A stretch of 50,424 nucleotides of DNA from CAZTYI01 sp964466185. GTDB taxonomy: Bacteria; Chlamydiota; Chlamydiia; Chlamydiales; SM23-39. The stretch is taken from assembly GCA_964466185.1 (NCBI GenBank), contig CAYXMS010000006.1, positions 1-50,424 on the forward strand, in the 5' to 3' direction. The notes beneath the pieces are model-generated. The model saw nothing but the letters and a program-made list of their open reading frames with translations. It did not search any database and was not told where the DNA came from. The position numbers and the translations under genes were made by a program. Of this stretch, positions 46,840-50,424 are shown in pieces. How positions within the stretch are numbered: the first letter of the stretch is position 1; the number at the start of each line of letters is the position of its first letter.

Positions 46840-47691
46840 ATGCCAAATTGTGCTATGTCTCCTTGTCAACTCAAAGAAAAATTGCAAAAATTATTCAATA
46901 CAAAAATGGATTTAGTAATTAAAAACAATCGCTGTGTTTTAGTTAAAGTAAAAAAAAAATGGTTTTCCTGGCAGCTGATTTTGCATAGCGTTTTTTTGCA
47001 GGCTACAGATAAAGAGCTAAGAGCGTTAAAAGCTTGGGTTTTGAATGCGTTTGATGGTAAAAATAAGTTTGGAAAACAGGATTGTAAACAAAATTTACAA
47101 AAAGAATTTGTCAATCCTAAAAAATATTTGGAGCAATTTCTGCAGGATAAAATACAGATTTTTTATAAAGAAAATCTAAACTGCAAACAAACTGTAAAGC
47201 AGACTGAACAAAACTTAAACAATTATAATTGTTATAGTTCCCATGATTTTTGTACAAGACCCAGGCCTGCTGATTTTATCAATAACTGCCCTGTAAAGCT
47301 GCAGCCTGCAGGAAAGGTTTTTAATCTGCAGCAGATTTTTGTTTTTTTAAATAAAACCTATTTTCAAAATCAGCTCGATCTGCTGATCACTTGGAAAAAA
47401 GTACCGGTTTATAAAAAATACCGCCAGATCACTTTCGGCTCTTTTAATCAGTATTTGAAACTAATACGCATTAATAGTTTGCTAGATAGTTCGGAAATTC
47501 CCTATTATTTTGTTTGTTTTGTGGTTTATCATGAAATGCTGCATTATGTTTATCCAATGAAGATTGTAAAAAATCGAAGACAAGTTCATTTTAAAGCTTT
47601 TAAAGAAGCTGAGAAAAAATTTCTGCAATACAAACAAGCTAAAATTTTTAAGAGAAAATTTGTAAAGGAGAAATTTTATGGCAGGACATAG
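46840..47691 (+). CDS. SprT-like zinc metallopeptidase (putative)
   Basis: This 283-residue protein has a Lys/Asn-rich N-terminal part (1-160) and a C-terminal SprT-like domain. The zinc motif is HEMLH (about 231-235, in VVYHEMLHYV) with a downstream His (VHFKAF), and ITFGSFNQYLKLIRIN precedes it. The SprT/Spartan family cleaves DNA-crosslinked proteins; function here is not proven. It overlaps yebC by 14 bases, so translation is coupled. Confidence 0.72.
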   Translation: MPNCAMSPCQLKEKLQKLFNTKMDLVIKNNRCVLVKVKKKWFSWQLILHSVFLQATDKELRALKAWVLNAFDGKNKFGKQDCKQNLQKEFVNPKKYLEQFLQDKIQIFYKENLNCKQTVKQTEQNLNNYNCYSSHDFCTRPRPADFINNCPVKLQPAGKVFNLQQIFVFLNKTYFQNQLDLLITWKKVPVYKKYRQITFGSFNQYLKLIRINSLLDSSEIPYYFVCFVVYHEMLHYVYPMKIVKNRRQVHFKAFKEAEKKFLQYKQAKIFKRKFVKEKFYGRT

Positions 47692-48394
47692 CAAATGGGC
47701 GAATATTAAGCATAAAAAAGCTAAAGCCGATAAAATTAAAGGTAAGCTTTTTTCACGAATGTCTAAAGAAATTATTTCTGCCGTCAAACAGGGCGGACCG
47801 GATCCCCAGACTAATAGTAAATTGAAAATGGTCTTGCAAAAAGCCAAAGCCCATAATTTTCCGCAGGAAAATATCGCCCGCAATATTAAAAAAGCCTCCT
47901 CTGCCAATCAGGCAGATTACTATGAGATGATTTATGAACTATATGGATATGGAGGTGTCGGAATTATTGTGGAAATATTAACCGATAATAAAAATCGCAT
48001 AGCTTCCGAAATTAGAATTGCTATCAATAAATGCGGAGGTACTATCGCTAGGTCGGGTTCCGTAGTTTTTAATTTTGAAAGAAAAGGCGTTATTCAAGTT
48101 TTAAAGAAAAATGCTTTAGAAGATGAACTGTTTTTATTAGTTACAGAAAATGGGGGGGATGACTTTGATCAAACAGACGATTCTTTTATTATTACCACAG
48201 CTCCAGAAAATTTTTTTAAAATGAAAGAGGCTCTAGAAAAAGCACAAATCCCTATAGAATCAGCTTCTTTGGATATGTTGGCTAAAAATTTAGTCGAATG
48301 TAGCTTAGAACATCAGCATAATAATCAGAAATTAATTGATTTTTTAGAAAATCTCGAAGATGTTGATGCTGTTTACCACAATATGAAATTTTAA
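47678..48394 (+). CDS. yebC: YebC/PmpR (TACO1) family protein
   Basis: This 238-residue conserved bacterial protein has MAGHSKWANIKHKKAKADKI at the N-terminus, GGPDPQTNSKLK and GGTIARSGSVVFNFE. Members act as transcription regulators or translation factors that relieve ribosome stalling on proline stretches. The start follows AAAGGAGAAATTTT. It lies at the end of the conserved prfB-yebC neighbourhood. Confidence 0.95.
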   Translation: MAGHSKWANIKHKKAKADKIKGKLFSRMSKEIISAVKQGGPDPQTNSKLKMVLQKAKAHNFPQENIARNIKKASSANQADYYEMIYELYGYGGVGIIVEILTDNKNRIASEIRIAINKCGGTIARSGSVVFNFERKGVIQVLKKNALEDELFLLVTENGGDDFDQTDDSFIITTAPENFFKMKEALEKAQIPIESASLDMLAKNLVECSLEHQHNNQKLIDFLENLEDVDAVYHNMKF

Positions 48395-48443
48395 GGTTTT
48401 TTTTTAAATTGTAGCTTCAATTTTTGATCAAATTCTAGAAAAA

Positions 48444-48489
48444 TACCGACCTACTTTATGTGGTTAAAACCATAGAAAGTAGGTCGGTA
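48444..48489 (-). terminator. Long hairpin between yebC and the Inc-like gene
   Basis: Arms TACCGACCTACTTT and AAAGTAGGTCGGTA pair perfectly over 14 bp. On the minus strand TATTTTTC follows. It probably terminates the gene at 48520-49487 and may act for yebC too. Confidence 0.75.
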
Positions 48490-48519
48490 AAATTGTGCAA
48501 TTTTAAACAGTAAAAAAGC

Positions 48520-49487
48520 TTAGCTTCTAGTAAACCAAGATGCTAGCCAATTTGTTAGTCGATTTACACTGTTCTCTTTAGGAACGTTCACGTTTTTTTC
48601 TTGTTGAACAGCAGCAGCAGCTTCAGCTTCAGCAAACATTTTAGCAGCATCAGCAAACATTTCAGCTTCAGCTTCAGCTTCAGCTTTAGTAGCAGCAGCT
48701 TCAGCTTTAGTAGCAGCAGCTTCAGCTTTAGTAGCAGCAGCTTCAGCTTNNNNNNNNNNNNNNNNNNNNNNNNNNNNNNNNNNNNNNNNNNNNNNNNNNN
48801 NNNNNNNNNNNNNNNNNNNNNNNNNNNNNNNNNNNNNNNNNNNNNNNNNGCTTCAGCAAACATTTTAGCAGCATCAGCAAACATTTCAGCTTCAGCTTCA
48901 GCTTTAGCAGCAGCAGCTTCAGCAATTTCAGCAGCAGCAGCTTTAGCAGCATTCAATGTTTTAATAACAGTAATGTAAGCATCAGACATTTCAGCCTCAG
49001 CAGCAGCAATTTCAGCCTTAGCAGCTTCAGTAGCAGCAGCAAACATTTCAGTCTTATTAGCTTCACTAAGTCTTGTACCCTTAGCAGCAGTATCAGCAAC
49101 TATTTTCAAAATAGCAGTTTTAATAACAGGTTTAATAGAATCAGGTATTTTAGCTTCAGCAGTAGCAGCTTGTTTAGCAGCAGCAATTTTTTTATTATGT
49201 TGATAATAAGTAGTCATACCTAAAACAGCTAAAGCAATTACATTGATTGCTGTTATAATCATTGCTCCGGTTTTTATTTTAGGCTGTGCTTTAAAAAACA
49301 GATCTGCATGGATTGCAATAGTTGAACCTAAAGTAGCCAGTAATGTTAAGGTTGCAAGTGCAATAGTTTTTACTTTGCTTGATAATACTTTGTTTGATAA
49401 TTGTGATGTTTTTTCTTTAATATTACTAATTTTAACAGAATCTTTAATGCTTTCAAAAGAAGGCATTCTTGAAGTTATTGATAACAT
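48520..49487 (-). CDS. Inc-like membrane protein with Ala/Glu repeats (interrupted by assembly gap)
   Basis: The N-terminal 40 residues are polar (MLSITSRMPSFESIK...), then two membrane segments (about 41-60 and 73-94) with a short loop form the bilobal hydrophobic domain typical of chlamydial inclusion-membrane proteins. The rest is Ala/Glu/Lys coiled coil with an EAAATKA heptad-like repeat and MFADAAKMFAE blocks. Positions 48750-48849 are 100 N, a placeholder gap inside the repeat. After it the true frame is offset: it reads KAEAAATKAEAAATK and ends WLASWFTRS at a stop at 48520-48522. The frame taken straight through the N run (to about 48588) is an artefact of the gap length. Confidence 0.7.
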
Positions 49488-49496
49488 ATTTTAACC

Positions 49497-49520
49497 TATT
49501 TATTTATTTATTTATTTATT
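49497..49520. repeat. Tetranucleotide repeat (TATT)6 upstream of the Inc-like start
   Basis: Six exact copies end 10 bases before the ATG at 49487, where a ribosome site would be. A TATATATACATATATA stretch follows. Changes in copy number could shift promoter or ribosome-site spacing. Confidence 0.85.
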
Positions 49521-49710
49521 AAAGTTTTTTTATATATACATATATAAAATGTTATATGTAATAATAGTTTAATATTATAAAATTAATTCATAATAAATTG
49601 CAATTTTTTTAACAAATTATCTTTAATTTATTATTAATTGCTTATAAAATTTTTTAGTTAAAAAAGTGATTTTAATACTTAATTAAAAATTTAATCAGGA
49701 ATTTTTTTCA
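49521..49710. other. AT-rich upstream region; nothing recognised
   Basis: Very AT-rich DNA upstream of the Inc-like gene, up to the tnpA remnant; no ORF, RNA or inverted repeat recognised beyond the TATA-rich start. Confidence 0.4.
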
Positions 49711-49990
49711 AAAAAGCCGTCTTAATTTAAGAAAAACTAGTAAAAGTTTGCTCATTTTTATACCTTTAAGTAATTTTTTTAATGGCTTCGGACATAGCTA
49801 CAGCAGGCGTTAATGATAAAAATAGATGGATGCGGTCGGCTTGAATTTCTTTAGTAAGAATTTGTCATGTGTTTTTTTGGCAAATATTATCAATGAAACA
49901 AGTTAGAAAAGATTTCATCTTTTCTATTAACACAGACTTTCGATATTTTGGACGCTAAATCATATGGTAAGCTATGTGATAGACACTATT
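49711..49990 (-). pseudogene. tnpA: Decayed tnpA (IS200/IS605 Y1 transposase)
   Basis: The minus strand reads NSVYHIAYHMI, then a TAG where Trp is expected, then RPKYRKSVL. A TGA stands where Trp of a WQIL-type strand is expected, followed by TKEIQADRIHLFLSLTPAVA and AIKK. A one-base excess in an A7 run shifts the frame to LLKGIKMSKLLLVFLKLRRL. These match the Y1 transposase core around the HUH region, where the first His is Arg (DRIHL). It is clearly inactive. Confidence 0.8.
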
Positions 49991-50254
49991 TTATTTGTAA
50001 ATTAAAGCTATATTTTTCATAACACATATAACGTAAGGTGTTTAGCGATAGTAGCTTAAAATATTTGTTATTTGTTTTCTCTCCTGATTGAATCAGAAGT
50101 TTTCACAAAAAAGAATTTATAAAATATTTGGTTAAGTAATTTTGTAATTAAATTTTTAATACTATTTAAATGTATTTTTTAAATATTGTAGTTTGATAAA
50201 TATTGAGTTATAATTTTAATTAATTAAATAATTTATAAAAATAATATTTTTTTT

Positions 50255-50424
50255 ATGACTGATCTTATAAAACCACTTGTTACAGTTGCTAATACGGAAA
50301 ATGTGTTATCAGTGTTTTGTAAACCAAGTAGGATAATTTGTCCTGTTTTTTATACATTTATAACACAAATCTGTAGTGGACCCCAAAAACTGGACAGGTT
50401 AGGTTGTTTGCTTCATGCTACTTA
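50255..50424 (+). CDS. ORF start truncated by the window edge and an IS end
   Basis: ATG 50255 opens a frame running to the end of the window (56 codons): MTDLIKPLVTVANTENVLSV and onward. No Shine-Dalgarno is visible. From about 50372 the frame enters an IS3-type terminal repeat, so it looks like a gene start cut by an insertion. Confidence 0.3.
   Translation, partial: MTDLIKPLVTVANTENVLSVFCKPSRIICPVFYTFITQICSGPQKLDRLGCLLHAT
50372..50424. mobile_element. Terminal inverted repeat of an IS3-family element (partial)
   Basis: TGTAGTGGACCCCAAAAACT followed by GGACAGG has the TG start and the GTGGACCCCAAAA core of IS3-family inverted repeats. The rest lies outside the window. Confidence 0.6.

Noticed and set aside
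48588..49487. Single frame read straight through the N gap to a Leu/Lys-rich tail
   Set aside because: The Leu/Lys tail is the shifted frame of the EAAATKA repeat; the other frame continues the repeat and ends in a normal C-terminus.
49711..49990. UGA/UAG read as tryptophan (altered genetic code)
   Set aside because: Real genes here end with TGA (rnc, dut) and TAG, and prfB (RF2, which reads UGA) is present; the stops are decay of a transposase.

Overview
The window looks like a low-GC genome fragment from the phylum Chlamydiota, probably an environmental (non-Chlamydiaceae) and possibly anaerobic lineage. Two conserved chlamydial gene neighbourhoods are present. One holds rnc, radA, sodM, accD, dut, ptsN, an HTH-EIIA fusion gene, clpC and lplA. 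The other holds the CtcC/CtcB two-component pair, a HAD phosphatase, truA, ispD, a SWIB protein, prfB and yebC. From memory these match the CT285-CT298 and CT457-CT468 regions of C. trachomatis. An ADP/ATP translocase of the NTT family, a SWIB-domain protein and a candidate inclusion-membrane (Inc) protein also fit an intracellular chlamydia. Pyruvate:ferredoxin oxidoreductase is absent from Chlamydiaceae and points to a lineage such as the anaerobic chlamydiae (Anoxychlamydiales-like). That placement is inference.

Layout. 0.1-2.3 kb: an exported GT-A-like protein and a divergently oriented, frame-broken beta-barrel outer-membrane protein. 2.4-13.7 kb: housekeeping genes (transketolase, RNase III, RadA, SOD, AccD, dUTPase, two EIIA-Ntr proteins, ClpC, lipoate ligase). 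13.9-21.6 kb: ProRS, an envelope SurA/PpiD-like protein, a CBM9-like protein, HPF, a small PD-(D/E)XK protein and an MptE/DUF115 protein. 21.5-25.4 kb: sigma-54 activator, histidine kinase, an M15-like exported protein and tRNA-Leu(CAA). 25.4-39.6 kb: a variable segment between two otherwise syntenic chlamydial parts. It carries PFOR, a decayed tnpB, a possible RiPP pair (73-aa Pro/Cys-rich peptide plus radical SAM/SPASM enzyme), an alpha/beta-hydrolase-like protein, an exported protein, the nucleotide translocase, a membrane sulfatase-like protein and an exported TrxR-Trx fusion. 39.7-48.4 kb: HAD, truA, ispD, SWIB, a small hydrophobic protein, prfB with its programmed frameshift, two GNATs, a kinase-like protein, a SprT-like protein and yebC. 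48.5-50.4 kb: an Inc-like Ala/Glu repeat protein interrupted by a 100-N assembly gap, a decayed IS200-type tnpA, and the end of a probable IS3-family element at the right edge.

The most interesting item is the peptide/radical-SAM pair at 29.5-31.0 kb. It has the layout of a ribosomally made, post-translationally modified peptide system, which would be unusual for a chlamydia. A second theme is mobile-element debris. Small hairpins with a CTTTAG loop and a GGCGTAAT-type flank (IS605 right-end/REP-like) occur at several gene ends and form the coding tail of two genes. A third theme is possible phase variation: a 12-T run breaks the outer-membrane protein gene, and a (TATT)6 repeat sits directly upstream of the Inc-like gene.
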